Source of the DNA: Pseudofrancisella aestuarii
Lineage (GTDB): Bacteria; Pseudomonadota; Gammaproteobacteria; Francisellales; Francisellaceae
Assembly (NCBI RefSeq): GCF_003574475.2
Contig: NZ_QLIS02000002.1
Coordinates: 248,001 to 312,000, forward strand
Reading direction: 5' to 3'
DNA length: 64,000 nt
Each line of letters starts with the position of its first letter. Position 1 is the first letter of the stretch. Below are positions 1 through 9,760 of this stretch, one piece after another. Position numbers and translations under genes: made by a program. Under the pieces are notes generated by a model. The model did no database searches. It was given only the letters and a program-made list of their open reading frames with translations, and was not told the origin of the DNA.

Positions 1-1
1 G

Positions 2-304
2 GTTGATTTACCTAAAGCGACATCTGAAAAAATACCTTCTAATGATAGTAAGCCAATAGTTATTACTGTAAATAAACAAGGCGAATATTTTGCTAATCAA
101 GGTATAAATGATACTAAGACTGTATTATCTGCCAATGATTTAAAGAAAGTGGTTGTTGATTTAGAAAAGCAATATCCAAATAAGCCTGTATATGTAAGAG
201 GTGATGCTAGTGCAACTTACGGACAGGTTGTTAGTGCAATGGCTTTAATTCAGCAGGCTGGAGTAGAAAAGGTGGGATTGGTTACTGAAGATGATAAATC
301 CTAA
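2..304 (+). CDS. tolR: TolR, C-terminal part (cut by window edge)
   Basis: An open frame of about 100 codons runs in from the left edge and ends at TAA 302-304. Its residues fit the periplasmic domain of the ExbD/TolR family, with a conserved stretch near the end (YVRGDASATYGQVVSAMALI, then QQAGVEKVGLVTE). TolR is an inner-membrane part of the proton-driven Tol-Pal motor, working with TolQ and TolA. The tolA start codon lies inside this gene, overlapping it by 14 bases, which indicates translational coupling. The N-terminal transmembrane helix and tolQ lie outside the window. Confidence 0.9.
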   Translation, partial: VDLPKATSEKIPSNDSKPIVITVNKQGEYFANQGINDTKTVLSANDLKKVVVDLEKQYPNKPVYVRGDASATYGQVVSAMALIQQAGVEKVGLVTEDDKS

Positions 305-1142
305 GCTTAAGCATATTATTGACTCTTTACAAAAGATAGTAAATGAAAAGCCATTTGTAGCTAAGTCAGTATTTATACATATAGGTATAGTCGTTGCTTT
401 AGTTATCTTATCTAATTTAAGTGCATTAAGATTTTCTTCTGATTTGAAAATTGAAGCAGAGGTTCAAAAAAACAAACCTAAAAATATGCAAATTATTCAA
501 GCTACCTCTATAAGTAGTTCAGAGCTTGATAGACAGATAAAAGCATATGATGATCACCAGCAAGAATTAAAGGATGCTCGAGAAAAGCTAAGAAAAGCTA
601 AAGAAGAAGCAAGAAAGAAAGCAATAGCAAAAGCAAAACAAAAAGCAGAAGCTGAGCGTAAGGCTAAAGAAGAAGCACAACGTAAAGTTGAAGAAGAGAA
701 AAAGGCTAAGGAAGAAGCTGAGCGTAAGGCTAAAGAAGAAGCACAACGTAAAGTTGAAGAAGAGAAAAAGGCTAAGGAAGAAGCTGAGCGTAAGGCTAAA
801 GAAGAAGCTATAAAGAAAGCTAAAGCAGAAGCTGAAGCGAAAGCTAGAAAAGAGATTGAACAAAACCAAGCGCAGAGGGCTATCTCAAGCTATATATCAG
901 AGTATCAAGATAGAGTAGGTAGTAACTGGATTAAAGATGATTGTCGAGGGATTTACGATCTTCCCAGAGCAATCATAAGAAATGGTAAATTTATGAGGTT
1001 AACTGGTTCGAGTGGTAATTATAGATGTGATAAATCATTAATAGATGCTATTCAAAATACCACACCTCCAGTAGTCACAAATAGTATAGCTAAGCAGACT
1101 CTTGAAAGAGAGAATGTGAGTTTTATATTTAAACAAAGTTAA
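291..1142 (+). CDS. tolA: TolA, Tol-Pal system envelope-spanning protein
   Basis: TolA links the TolQR inner-membrane motor to TolB and Pal at the outer membrane. The 283-residue product has the expected three parts: one transmembrane helix (about residues 25-46), a long Lys/Glu/Ala-rich helical rod (about 88-195) and a globular C-terminal domain containing two cysteines. The rod carries a 22-residue tandem repeat that is nearly identical in DNA. The gene overlaps tolR upstream and shares one base with tolB downstream. The C-terminal domain is diverged from that of E. coli, so the assignment rests on architecture and operon position. Confidence 0.9.
   Translation: MINPKLKHIIDSLQKIVNEKPFVAKSVFIHIGIVVALVILSNLSALRFSSDLKIEAEVQKNKPKNMQIIQATSISSSELDRQIKAYDDHQQELKDAREKLRKAKEEARKKAIAKAKQKAEAERKAKEEAQRKVEEEKKAKEEAERKAKEEAQRKVEEEKKAKEEAERKAKEEAIKKAKAEAEAKARKEIEQNQAQRAISSYISEYQDRVGSNWIKDDCRGIYDLPRAIIRNGKFMRLTGSSGNYRCDKSLIDAIQNTTPPVVTNSIAKQTLERENVSFIFKQS
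647..808 (+). repeat. 66-bp tandem repeat inside tolA
   Basis: About 2.4 nearly identical copies of a 66-base unit start around 651, 717 and 783. They encode the 22-residue helical unit beginning [20 protein letters not shown]. The unit is a multiple of three, so copy-number change would lengthen or shorten the TolA rod without a frameshift. Confidence 0.9.
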
Positions 1143-2464
1143 TGGATCAAAATATGATAAGAAAAATTCTCTCTATTTTTACAATATTTATATTTTTGTC
1201 AACAAGCTCTTATGCTGATTTAACAGCAGAGGTTACTAGTGGAGTTATACAAAAGCCATTAGTCACAGTTGTAAGTAACGATATAGTAGATGACTTTTCT
1301 CAAGGTGTTAACTCGGTAGTTACTGCTGATTTAAATAATAATGGCGCAATGGAAGCTAATGATGATATTAAATATGAGATAAAGTCTAGTCAGGATGTTC
1401 CTTGGAAAAATATAAACTCTGATTACGTTGTTTTAATTAATTATAAAAAGAATTCATCAGATAATTTTAGTGTTGAAGCAACTATCTTAAAAAGAAATGA
1501 TACTGGTTATATTAGATCAATATCTTATAACGGTATAAGCACTTCACTGAAAAGAGTTTTAGCTCATAAAATAGCTAACTATGCTTATAAAACTATTGCC
1601 GGAGATGAAGGGTTTTTCTTGACAAAGTTAGCTTATGTAAAAGTTACAAATCCATATTCTAGGTATGGAAGAATATATGAGTTAATTGTTTCTGATTATG
1701 ATGGTAATAATAAACATACTATATTAAGACAAACTGACAATCCTATTGCGACACCTTCTTGGTCGCATGATGGGAGATTTATAATTTACTCTAGTTATGT
1801 TGGTGGTAGTATGGGTATTTATACTATAGAGCTGGCAACTGGTAAGGTAAGAGAAATAGCTAAGTTTAAGGGTATAAACAGTGCTGCATCGTTCTCACCT
1901 GATGATAAGTCAATTGTTTTAGCTTTATCGAAAGGATATTCAGAGCAAACTAATATCTATGTTATGAATTTGGCAACTAAAAATTTAAAACAGCTCACTA
2001 TTAATGGAATAAATACAGCCCCACAATTTTCTCCTAATGGAAATACAGTTGTATTTACTTCTGATAGAGGAGGTAAACCTAATATTTATATGGCTCCAGT
2101 TAATTCTAAGTATCCTCAATCATCTTTAGTTACAACTAGAACTTATCAAGCATATGATCCTAACTATACTCCAGACGCAAAGGATTTGGTATTTATGTAT
2201 CAAAGGGGTAGGGGTGAAGGGACGCAAATAGCTAAATTAAATTTAGCAAATAATAGTATTGATGTTTTAACTAAGGGGAAAGCAGACGCTTCTCCGACGG
2301 TGTCACCTTATGGAGATATGGTGGCATATGTTTCTACAAACTCTAGGGGATATACATCTTTAAATATGGTATCATTAGATGGTGAAAAACAAATTTCTGT
2401 TGATAGCTCAAATGATGCAAAAACACTATTGCAATCGCCATCTTGGTCACCAAAGAATTTTTAA
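1142..2464 (+). CDS. tolB: TolB, periplasmic beta-propeller protein of Tol-Pal
   Basis: TolB is a periplasmic protein that binds Pal and TolA. The 440-residue product (family usually about 430) has an N-terminal hydrophobic signal ending near SSYAD, a TolB N-terminal domain, and PD40-type propeller repeats recognisable as successive [32 protein letters not shown] and PTVSPYGD motifs. Its ATG overlaps the tolA stop by one base. A second ATG four codons in (1154) has a better-placed GGA and is an alternative start. The 3' end ends with the typical QSPSWSP motif. Confidence 0.95.
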   Translation: MDQNMIRKILSIFTIFIFLSTSSYADLTAEVTSGVIQKPLVTVVSNDIVDDFSQGVNSVVTADLNNNGAMEANDDIKYEIKSSQDVPWKNINSDYVVLINYKKNSSDNFSVEATILKRNDTGYIRSISYNGISTSLKRVLAHKIANYAYKTIAGDEGFFLTKLAYVKVTNPYSRYGRIYELIVSDYDGNNKHTILRQTDNPIATPSWSHDGRFIIYSSYVGGSMGIYTIELATGKVREIAKFKGINSAASFSPDDKSIVLALSKGYSEQTNIYVMNLATKNLKQLTINGINTAPQFSPNGNTVVFTSDRGGKPNIYMAPVNSKYPQSSLVTTRTYQAYDPNYTPDAKDLVFMYQRGRGEGTQIAKLNLANNSIDVLTKGKADASPTVSPYGDMVAYVSTNSRGYTSLNMVSLDGEKQISVDSSNDAKTLLQSPSWSPKNF

Positions 2465-2475
2465 AGGACTTTTAA

Positions 2476-2682
2476 ATGAATAAACTAACTAGATATTTTC
2501 CTTTGAGTGTTTTAATATTTTATTTAAGTGGCTGTGCTTGGTATCAGGGACCTGAGCCTATGCCAAAACTTAATTCGGATGGTTCTGCATTGTCAGACTT
2601 TTATAGTGGTCCTCAATTACCTGAGGAAACTGCTAATAATAGTGGAGATTTTGAAGTTAAAGGTTTTAATAATCAAGGATAG
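2476..2682 (+). CDS. small lipoprotein between tolB and pal
   Basis: This gene encodes 68 residues with a short basic N-terminus, a hydrophobic stretch and a lipobox LSGC with the lipidated cysteine at residue 20. The mature part is about 48 residues, acidic and rich in Pro, Ser and Asn. An AAAGGA ribosome site lies 7 bases before the ATG, and spacings of 11 and 13 bases to tolB and pal place it in the tol-pal operon. I do not recognise a domain. Its position suggests an accessory of the Tol-Pal complex or of outer-membrane tethering, which is inference only. Confidence 0.75.
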   Translation: MNKLTRYFPLSVLIFYLSGCAWYQGPEPMPKLNSDGSALSDFYSGPQLPEETANNSGDFEVKGFNNQG

Positions 2683-2695
2683 GAGTTAAATTATA

Positions 2696-3307
2696 ATGAA
2701 AAAGAAATTATTGAGCTTGGCTTTAGTTGGGTCAGCAGCTTTAATATTAGCAAGCTGTTCTAGCAATAGACCTGATAATAGTGATTTAATAAAAGGTAAA
2801 TATGCTGGAGTAGATAGTTCTCAAGCTTTAGAATTATCTAGTCAAATCTATGGTTCAGAAAATCTAAGCTCTGATCAGATAGAAGAAATGAAAAATCAGT
2901 TAATGAATATTAATTGTAGATCAGTTTATTTCGGTTTTGATAGTTATGATATTACAGATGAAGCTAAGCAATGTTTAGATCAAACAGCTGACTATTTAAT
3001 CGCTCACCCAGATCAACCTATCAAGTTATCAGGTAATACAGATCCAAGAGGAAGTGAGAAGTATAACTTTAACCTTGGACAGAAGCGAGCAGATTCTGTT
3101 TATAAATATTTGTTAGATAGACAAGTTAAAGCTGATCAAATGTGTGTAGTAAGTTTTGGTAAACTTAAACCTGCTGCTGATCCAACTCAATATTATGATG
3201 AGTTTTGTGCAGATGGTGTAAATGATGCATGTACTTTCAAGGCTTCTGAAAAAGCATTCTATTTAGATAGAAGAACTGATTTAGACTTTGGGTCTAAATG
3301 TAATTAA
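2696..3307 (+). CDS. pal: Pal, peptidoglycan-associated lipoprotein
   Basis: Pal is the outer-membrane lipoprotein that grips peptidoglycan in the Tol-Pal complex. The signal ends in a lipobox with Cys21. The OmpA-like domain (about residues 74-160) contains VYFGFDSYDIT and the peptidoglycan-binding GNTDPRGSEKYNFNLGQKRA. At 203 residues it is longer than E. coli Pal (173). The extra length includes a Cys-containing insert before the closing RRTDLDF. The mature protein has six further cysteines (74, 93, 150, 171, 179, 202), unusual for Pal and able to form disulfides. Last gene of the operon. Confidence 0.93.
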   Translation: MKKKLLSLALVGSAALILASCSSNRPDNSDLIKGKYAGVDSSQALELSSQIYGSENLSSDQIEEMKNQLMNINCRSVYFGFDSYDITDEAKQCLDQTADYLIAHPDQPIKLSGNTDPRGSEKYNFNLGQKRADSVYKYLLDRQVKADQMCVVSFGKLKPAADPTQYYDEFCADGVNDACTFKASEKAFYLDRRTDLDFGSKCN

Positions 3308-3377
3308 TTCTTTTCTACTCTTTTTTTATTTTTTCTTATAAAATAGTCTTTAAATTTTTTCGATTACTTTAAAAAAG

Positions 3378-4697
3378 ATGATAAGTATCCCTAAAATAGG
3401 TTTTGTAAGCCTTGGCTGTCCTAAGAATTTAGTTGATTCTGAACGTATAATTACCAAATTAAAAGCGGAAGGCTATGAGCTTTCAGATAGCTATCAAAAT
3501 GCTGATATGGTTATAGTTAATACTTGTGGATTCCTTAATTCTGCTATAGATGAATCTTTGGAAGTTATTGGTGAAGCTATTGCTGAAAATGGTAAAGTGC
3601 TTGTAACAGGTTGTCTTGGTAATAAAGCTGATTTAATAAAAGAAAAGCACCCTGAAGTTCTAAGTATCACAGGTCCTCAGGATTATGAGAATTTAATAGA
3701 AGCTGTGCATACTCATGCCCCAATATTTGCAAGTGATTTTGTTTCTTTAGTTCCTCCTCAAGGAATTAAACTTACCCCAAGACATTATTCTTATATGAAA
3801 ATATCAGAAGGGTGTAATAATACTTGTACATTTTGTATTATTCCAGATATTCGAGGTAAGTTAAAAAGCCGCTCTATAGATAACATAATGAAAGAGGCTG
3901 AAAAGCTGAAAAATGCTGGAGTTAAAGAGCTTCTGGTAATATCTCAAGACACTTCTGCTTATGGTGTTGATATTAAATATAAGTCTGGAATCTGGAGAGA
4001 TAAAGAATATCAAAGTAATATCTTAGATCTATCTACAGCTTTAGGTGAGTTAGATATGTGGACAAGACTACATTATGTTTATCCATATCCGCATGTTGAT
4101 AAGATCGTACCTCTTATGGCTCAAGGAAAAATACTTCCTTATTTAGATGTGCCACTACAACACTCATCTCCAGAAGTTCTAAAAAGAATGAAGAGACCTG
4201 CTCATACTCAGAAGACTTTAGACAGAATAAATAAGTGGCGTGATATTTGCCCAGATATAACTATTCGTAGTACATTTATCGTTGGTTTTCCTGGAGAGAC
4301 AGAAGAAGATTTTGAGCATCTTCTAGATTTTGCTGAAAAAGCACAGCTTGATAGAGTAGGATGCTTTAAGTATTCAGAAGTTGAGGGAGCAAAGGCAAAT
4401 AGCTTTGATAATCTGATTTCTGAGGAAATAAAACAGCAGAGACTTGATGAATTTATGGGATTGCAGGCTCAGATAAGTGCTGATAAATTACAAAGATTTG
4501 TTGGTACAGAGCAGCAGGTGATTATTGACTCTATTAACTCTGATGAAAACTATGCTATAGGGCGTACTAAATATGATGCACCAGAAGTTGATGGGCAAGT
4601 AATTATAGGCGATGCTGTTGAAAGAGGCTTAAAAGTTGGTGAATTTGCTAATGTAGAAATTACAGAATCAACTGAATATGATCTAATAGCTGATTAG
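3378..4697 (+). CDS. rimO: RimO, ribosomal protein S12 methylthiotransferase
   Basis: RimO is a radical-SAM enzyme that adds a methylthio group to an aspartate of ribosomal protein S12. The N-terminal UPF0004 domain has three cluster cysteines (Cys14 in SLGCPKN, Cys50, Cys79). The radical SAM motif CNNTCTFC gives Cys146, Cys150 and Cys153, and a TRAM domain closes the protein. At 439 residues it is full length. The [12 protein letters not shown] start separates RimO from the tRNA enzyme MiaB. No strong ribosome site is visible. The gene follows pal after 70 bases of T-rich sequence. Confidence 0.95.
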   Translation: MISIPKIGFVSLGCPKNLVDSERIITKLKAEGYELSDSYQNADMVIVNTCGFLNSAIDESLEVIGEAIAENGKVLVTGCLGNKADLIKEKHPEVLSITGPQDYENLIEAVHTHAPIFASDFVSLVPPQGIKLTPRHYSYMKISEGCNNTCTFCIIPDIRGKLKSRSIDNIMKEAEKLKNAGVKELLVISQDTSAYGVDIKYKSGIWRDKEYQSNILDLSTALGELDMWTRLHYVYPYPHVDKIVPLMAQGKILPYLDVPLQHSSPEVLKRMKRPAHTQKTLDRINKWRDICPDITIRSTFIVGFPGETEEDFEHLLDFAEKAQLDRVGCFKYSEVEGAKANSFDNLISEEIKQQRLDEFMGLQAQISADKLQRFVGTEQQVIIDSINSDENYAIGRTKYDAPEVDGQVIIGDAVERGLKVGEFANVEITESTEYDLIAD

Positions 4698-4710
4698 ATT
4701 AAGGGTAAAA

Positions 4711-5469
4711 ATGATTTTTTTATTAGGTGGTTTAGTAGGATTTGTTGCAGGCTTTGTATCAACTCTTTTAGGTGGTGGAGCTGGACTTATAGCAACACCC
4801 GCATTTTATTATTTAATAGTTCATGTTTATGGTGTTGATCATGCGATGCAAATAGCTCTAGCAACTTGTTGTGGAATGTCTATATTTCTTAGTGTGGTAG
4901 CTAGCTATAAGCATATTCGCAGAGGTACTGTTAGTTTAAAAGAATTTAAAGGCTATTTAATTGCGCTAGCAATAGGCGCTGTTATAGGTGCAATTATCAT
5001 AAAACATATTGATGCGATGCTTCTAAAACATATATTTGCAGTAATACTTTTCTTAAGTGGTGTTTGGATGGTGATGCATAATGAGAATAAGATCATAAAG
5101 CCACCTAAAAGTTTACAATATGTTATATCTAGTATATGTGGTTTATTAAGTGTGCTTGCTAGCTCAACTACATTTGCTACTATGTTTTTTATAAAAGTTG
5201 GTATAGAAATTAAGAAAGCTATATCAACAGCTAGTATTTGTGTATTTATAAATTCAGTCATAGCAACCATTTTACTAGTCTACGGAATAAATATAGATGT
5301 ACCAAATACTTATGGTTATATAAGTGTTCCACTATTACTTTCTTCCGCGCCACTAACAATAGTTGGCAGTTTACTGGCTGTGAAATATCTTAATATAATT
5401 TCTCCTATGTTATTAAGAACTTTGTTTATAGGAATAATGTTTTTATCATCAATAGTTATGATGTTATAG
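4711..5469 (+). CDS. TSUP (TauE/SafE) family membrane transporter
   Basis: The product has 252 residues and about eight hydrophobic segments. It starts with the glycine-rich GGLVGFVAGFVSTLLGGGAG, characteristic of TSUP-family permeases (DUF81) linked to export or uptake of sulfite, sulfoacetate and other organic anions. A second copy of the pattern near GLLSVLASSTTFATM fits the internal duplication of this family. AAGGG lies 6-10 bases before the ATG, and the gene is 13 bases after rimO, so cotranscription is likely. The substrate cannot be read from sequence. Confidence 0.8.
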   Translation: MIFLLGGLVGFVAGFVSTLLGGGAGLIATPAFYYLIVHVYGVDHAMQIALATCCGMSIFLSVVASYKHIRRGTVSLKEFKGYLIALAIGAVIGAIIIKHIDAMLLKHIFAVILFLSGVWMVMHNENKIIKPPKSLQYVISSICGLLSVLASSTTFATMFFIKVGIEIKKAISTASICVFINSVIATILLVYGINIDVPNTYGYISVPLLLSSAPLTIVGSLLAVKYLNIISPMLLRTLFIGIMFLSSIVMML

Positions 5470-5515
5470 GCTTTTAAAAAAATAGCTTTTTGGTTATACT
5501 TATAAGCTCATATCT

Positions 5516-5605
5516 GGAGAGGTGTCCGAGTGGTTGAAGGAGCACGCCTGGAAAGCGTGTATAGCTTAACGGTTATCGAGAGTTCGAATCTCTTCCTCTC
5601 CGCCA
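5516..5605 (+). tRNA. tRNA-Ser (anticodon GGA)
   Basis: A complete type II tRNA of 90 bases with encoded CCA. The acceptor stem GGAGAGG pairs with CCTCTCC at 5595-5601. The anticodon stem CACGC/GCGTG frames loop CTGGAAA with anticodon GGA at 5550-5552. A long variable arm precedes the T loop GTTCGAATC. A TATACT -10-like hexamer lies at 5495-5500. Confidence 0.97.
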
Positions 5606-5652
5606 GATTCTACAAATTTATTAGAGTATTTTCATTCAAGGGGTAATATATT

Positions 5653-6777
5653 ATGAAATATGTGGAAAGACTAAAACATAATAGTAGTTTATATATAGGA
5701 TATCCTCCTGCTACTGATTTTGAATTAAGTCAATATGCAGAGCTTCTTGACTACTCAATGAATAGTTTAGGTGATCCCTATATGTTAAGTAATCCTTTTA
5801 GTAGTCATGCTCATGAAAAAGCTATTATAGATTTTTTTATTGGGTTATATGAACTTGATATTAATAAATACTGGGGATATTTAGCTAATTGTAGTTCAGA
5901 GGCTATACTATATTGTCTTTGGAAAGCTAGAGATTATTTAAAGCAGCATAAAAAAGATATAAAAGTTATATGTAATAGATTTTCTCATTATTCGATAGAT
6001 AAGGCTGTTGAAATTTTAGATATTGATCTAATTAAAATATCATCTAACGAATATGGAGAACTAAACTATAAAGAGTTAGAGGAAAATATACATACAGATT
6101 ATAGTTATATTTTTTTTGGTACTATTGGTTCAACAATAACCTCATCGATAGATGATATAGTTAAGGTTAAGTCTATATTTAATGCTAAAGGAGTGAATCA
6201 TTATATACATGCTGATGCGGCATTTGATGGGGCTTTTATTCCTTTTACTGATGATATTAGGTTGTGTAGAGATTTTGACTCAATAAATATTAGTGGCCAT
6301 AAATTTATAGGCGCACCTATGCCCTCAGGAATAATGATTATAAACAAGAAGTATGTTAAGGGTGAATTTATTGAGTATGTCCTTAATAGTGATGTAACAA
6401 TAGGTGGAAGTAGAAATGGACTAAATCCATATTTACTTTATAAAAGGATTAAGCAAATTGGTGGCATAGAAGGACTTAAAAATAGATATTTTGAGTGCTT
6501 AAATAATGCGAAGAAATATGAGAAGACTTTAAAAGAAAATGATATTGATGTGTTTAGATATAAAGATTCTTTAGCTCTTGTATTAAAAAATATTCCTAAA
6601 GAAATAATGGAAAAATGGCATGCTCCATCAAAAGGTGATCTGACCACATTAACTGTATTGCCTAAGCTTACAGAAGCTAGACTAGAGAGTTTTATCTATG
6701 ATATTAGGGCTTATAAAGCTAATAAATTTAAGCTAGATATAAAGACTTTAATGCCTGCTGAAGTTGAAAAGCTTTAA
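5653..6777 (+). CDS. hdc: PLP-dependent histidine decarboxylase-like enzyme
   Basis: This is a group II pyridoxal-phosphate decarboxylase. Its 374 residues match the size of the Gram-negative PLP histidine decarboxylases such as that of Morganella (378). The cofactor lysine is Lys217 in SGHKFIGAPMPSG, Asp188 in HADAAFDG should bind the pyridine nitrogen, and His112 in FSHYS should stack on the ring. A likely role is histamine formation from histidine, which can serve in acid resistance. Related enzymes act on serine or aspartate, so the substrate is inferred. It stands alone after tRNA-Ser, with an AAGGGG ribosome site. Confidence 0.75.
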   Translation: MKYVERLKHNSSLYIGYPPATDFELSQYAELLDYSMNSLGDPYMLSNPFSSHAHEKAIIDFFIGLYELDINKYWGYLANCSSEAILYCLWKARDYLKQHKKDIKVICNRFSHYSIDKAVEILDIDLIKISSNEYGELNYKELEENIHTDYSYIFFGTIGSTITSSIDDIVKVKSIFNAKGVNHYIHADAAFDGAFIPFTDDIRLCRDFDSINISGHKFIGAPMPSGIMIINKKYVKGEFIEYVLNSDVTIGGSRNGLNPYLLYKRIKQIGGIEGLKNRYFECLNNAKKYEKTLKENDIDVFRYKDSLALVLKNIPKEIMEKWHAPSKGDLTTLTVLPKLTEARLESFIYDIRAYKANKFKLDIKTLMPAEVEKL

Positions 6778-6848
6778 ACTCAAAAAACTATTTACATAAC
6801 TTTTTCTTATTTATTGAATAAACAATTCTTATTTGACTCACTCTAAAG

Positions 6849-6895
6849 CCTAACTTATTATTCTTAATATAGGTTAGATATTAAACCTAACTTAT
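6849..6895. promoter_or_regulatory. repeat cluster upstream of katG
   Basis: CCTAACTTAT occurs twice as an exact direct repeat (6849-6858 and 6886-6895), starts 37 bases apart. Between them an inverted TAGGTT / AACCTA pair lies at 6870-6875 and 6884-6889. The cluster is 66-112 bases before the katG start, where an activator such as OxyR could bind. Which protein binds is unknown. Confidence 0.4.
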
Positions 6896-6960
6896 AGAGG
6901 GTATAAAAATCTAGAATCAGATATTTATACTTTATATAACTTTATAAAAAGGATTCTTCA

Positions 6961-9186
6961 ATGATGCTTAAAAAAATTGTCACAGCTCTAGGCTTGTCAG
7001 GTATGTTGCTATCGGCAAATAGTGTAATGGCTGATAGTAAATCTACTACGAATGATAACCTTTCACCACAAAGTGTAGATTTATCACCATTACGTAATTT
7101 AAATGCTATAGATAGTCCTATGGGTAAAGACTACAACTATAATGAAGCATTTAAAAAATTAGATGTTGAACAATTAAAGCAAGATATGAAAGATTTGCTA
7201 ACACAGTCGCAAGATTGGTGGCCTGCAGATTTTGGTAACTATGGTCCTTTCTTTATTAGGCTATCTTGGCATGATGCTGGCACATATAGAATCTATGATG
7301 GTAGAGGTGGGGCAAATCGTGGTCAACAACGCTTTTCTCCATTAAACAGTTGGCCAGATAACGTAAACCTTGATAAAGCTAGACAGCTTCTATGGCCTAT
7401 AAAGCAGAAGTATGGAAATGCAGTTTCATGGTCTGATTTAATAGTCTTAGCAGGTACTGTTTCATTAGAATCAATGGGTATGGAGCCAATTGGCTTTGCT
7501 TTTGGTAGACAGGATGATTGGCAAGCGGATAATACTAATTGGGGAGTTAGCCCAGAAGAGTTATCTAGTAATGTGAAAAATGGCAAGCTTGAAAAGCCAT
7601 TCTCTGCTACTCAAATGGGATTGATATATGTGAATCCTGAAGGTCCAGATGGAAAACCTGATAAAGCTGGTGCTGCAAGTGCTATACGCCAAGCTTTTGG
7701 TGGTATGGGTATGAATGATAGAGAGACTGTTGCTCTAATTGCTGGTGGACATACTTTTGGTAAAACTCATGGTGCAGTGCCAGCTAAAGATGTGAAAAAA
7801 GATATTGGTCCAGCACCAGATAAGGCTCCAATTGAGCAGCAAGGTTTAGGCTGGCATAACAGCTATGGAACTGGTACAGGTGATGATACTATGGGTAGTG
7901 GTTTGGAAGGCTCGTGGACAACTACGCCAACGCAGTGGAATCACGACTTCTTAAATAATCTGTATAATCTAAACTGGAAGAAAACTTTAAGCCCAGCAGG
8001 TGCTCATCAATGGACTCCAACTGATGCTAAGAAAGATAATATGGTTCCTGATGCACATAAAGCAGATACTTATCATAAACCAATTATGTTTACGACAGAT
8101 TTAGCATTAAGAGAAGATCCTTCTTTTAATAAATATGCTGAAGAGTTTTATAAAAATCCAGCAGAGTTTAAGAAAGCTTTTGCTGAAGCATGGTTTAAGC
8201 TAACTCATAGAGATATGGGTCCTAAATCAAGATATATAGGTCCATGGATTCCTCAACAAAACTTTATATGGCAGGATCCTGTTCCTAAGGCTGATTACAA
8301 ACAAGTTTCTCAGCAGGATATAGAGCAACTTAAGCAAGATATCATAAACTCTGGGTTAACTAATTCTAAGCTTGTGAAAACAGCATGGGCATCAGCTTCA
8401 ACTTATCGTAAGACTGACTATAGAGGTGGCGCAAATGGTGCAAGAATCGCATTAGCTCCTGAAAAAGATTGGACAATGAATGAACCTGAACAGCTTGAAA
8501 AAGTACTTACTAAGTTGAAAGAAATACAAGCTAACTTTAACAATAGTAAGAAAGATGGTACAAAAGTATCGTTAGCAGACTTAATAGTCCTAGGTGGTAA
8601 TGTAGGTGTTGAACAAGCTGCTAAAGAAGCTGGATACACAGTAGAAGTTCCATTTGTGCCAGGTAGAACAGACGCTACTCAAGAGCAGACAGATGTTGAA
8701 TCATTTAACTATCTAAAAACTAAGTCTGATGGATTTACAAATTATACTGACGGTAGCGAAGGTTCTGACAAACTTCCTCAAGCATTAGTTGAGAAAGCAA
8801 GTATGCTTAATTTGAATATTCCAGAGATGACTGTTTTAGTCGGTGGTTTAAGAGTGTTGGGCGCTAACTATGATAATTCTCAAGAGGGTGTATTTACATC
8901 AACTCCTGGTAAGCTTAATAATAGTTTCTTTGTTAACTTATTAGATTTCTCTAATGAGTGGAAAAAATCTAATAAAGTTGATGGAGAATATATTGCTTAT
9001 GATAGAAAGTCAGGCGAGCAAAAATGGACAGCATCTTCTGTTGATCTAATCTTTGGTTCTAATTCTGAGCTTAAAGCCGTTGCTCAAGTATATGCTGAAA
9101 ATGGTAATGAGCAGAAGTTTGTGAACGATTTTGCTAAAGCATGGCATAAAGTAATGATGCTAGGCAGATTTGATGTTCAAGAATAA
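6961..9186 (+). CDS. katG: KatG, exported catalase-peroxidase
   Basis: KatG destroys hydrogen peroxide and has peroxidase activity. The product is full length (741 residues), with duplicated peroxidase domains and the catalytic first half intact: Arg100, Trp103 and His104 in RLSWHDAG, Tyr223 in LIYVNPEGP, Met249, and the proximal His264 in [10 protein letters not shown]. Trp103, Tyr223 and Met249 are the expected crosslinked adduct. It begins with a clear signal peptide ending near VMADS, so the enzyme should be exported, as known for Francisella KatG. AAGGA lies 7 bases before the first of two ATGs. Confidence 0.97.
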   Translation: MMLKKIVTALGLSGMLLSANSVMADSKSTTNDNLSPQSVDLSPLRNLNAIDSPMGKDYNYNEAFKKLDVEQLKQDMKDLLTQSQDWWPADFGNYGPFFIRLSWHDAGTYRIYDGRGGANRGQQRFSPLNSWPDNVNLDKARQLLWPIKQKYGNAVSWSDLIVLAGTVSLESMGMEPIGFAFGRQDDWQADNTNWGVSPEELSSNVKNGKLEKPFSATQMGLIYVNPEGPDGKPDKAGAASAIRQAFGGMGMNDRETVALIAGGHTFGKTHGAVPAKDVKKDIGPAPDKAPIEQQGLGWHNSYGTGTGDDTMGSGLEGSWTTTPTQWNHDFLNNLYNLNWKKTLSPAGAHQWTPTDAKKDNMVPDAHKADTYHKPIMFTTDLALREDPSFNKYAEEFYKNPAEFKKAFAEAWFKLTHRDMGPKSRYIGPWIPQQNFIWQDPVPKADYKQVSQQDIEQLKQDIINSGLTNSKLVKTAWASASTYRKTDYRGGANGARIALAPEKDWTMNEPEQLEKVLTKLKEIQANFNNSKKDGTKVSLADLIVLGGNVGVEQAAKEAGYTVEVPFVPGRTDATQEQTDVESFNYLKTKSDGFTNYTDGSEGSDKLPQALVEKASMLNLNIPEMTVLVGGLRVLGANYDNSQEGVFTSTPGKLNNSFFVNLLDFSNEWKKSNKVDGEYIAYDRKSGEQKWTASSVDLIFGSNSELKAVAQVYAENGNEQKFVNDFAKAWHKVMMLGRFDVQE

Positions 9187-9190
9187 TTTC

Positions 9191-9574
9191 TTATTTCTTT
9201 CTTAAAGTTAGTAAACTAACGATTCCTAAAACTATCCATCCAATCATAAGAGTAGTTCCTCCTATAGGAGTTAATCTAAGTAATTGGGGAATATCAAAAA
9301 TTATTGAAAAATAGATGCTAAAACTAAATAGTAGCGTACCAATAATGAATAAAAATCCAGATAGCTTTAAAGTGATGCTACTAGCTAATTTTCCACCATT
9401 TAATGCCACTAATCCTATGCCACTTATAACTATGGCATAAAGTTGATTATAGCGGATAGCTGTCATTATGAAGTCAAAATGCTCAGGAGTAATGTTCATT
9501 TTTAAACCATGCTCAGCATAAGCTCCAAATGCAACTGAAATAAACCCTAAAATAGCTCCAAATATTAATATCAT
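9191..9574 (-). CDS. DUF423 (YgdD-like) small membrane protein
   Basis: The product has 127 residues and four predicted hydrophobic segments. It starts with GAILGFISVAFGAYAEHGLK, the characteristic DUF423 opening containing the GAF/GAH and EHGLK features, and ends with a GWIVLGI helix. The family includes E. coli YgdD. No biochemical role is established for it. It converges on katG with only a 4-base gap. Confidence 0.8.
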   Translation of the reverse strand: MILIFGAILGFISVAFGAYAEHGLKMNITPEHFDFIMTAIRYNQLYAIVISGIGLVALNGGKLASSITLKLSGFLFIIGTLLFSFSIYFSIIFDIPQLLRLTPIGGTTLMIGWIVLGIVSLLTLRKK

Positions 9575-9760
9575 AATTTTTCCACAAAATATAAATATTG
9601 AACTTAGGATAGTTTTACTTGGTTAGAAAAGCAATATTTAGAATTGTTTTATTTGGTGATTAAAAAATTTAGCTATAAATACTAAATAATCCTTGTCATT
9701 TTTAGTAAGAAATATAAAATTGCTGAGTTGAGGATTATATAAAATTTAAATTGGTATAGT

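Noticed and set aside
588-869. Opposite-strand frame rich in Phe, Leu and Ser inside tolA
   Set aside because: It is the complement of the Lys/Glu-rich repeat of tolA, with no ribosome site or independent motifs.
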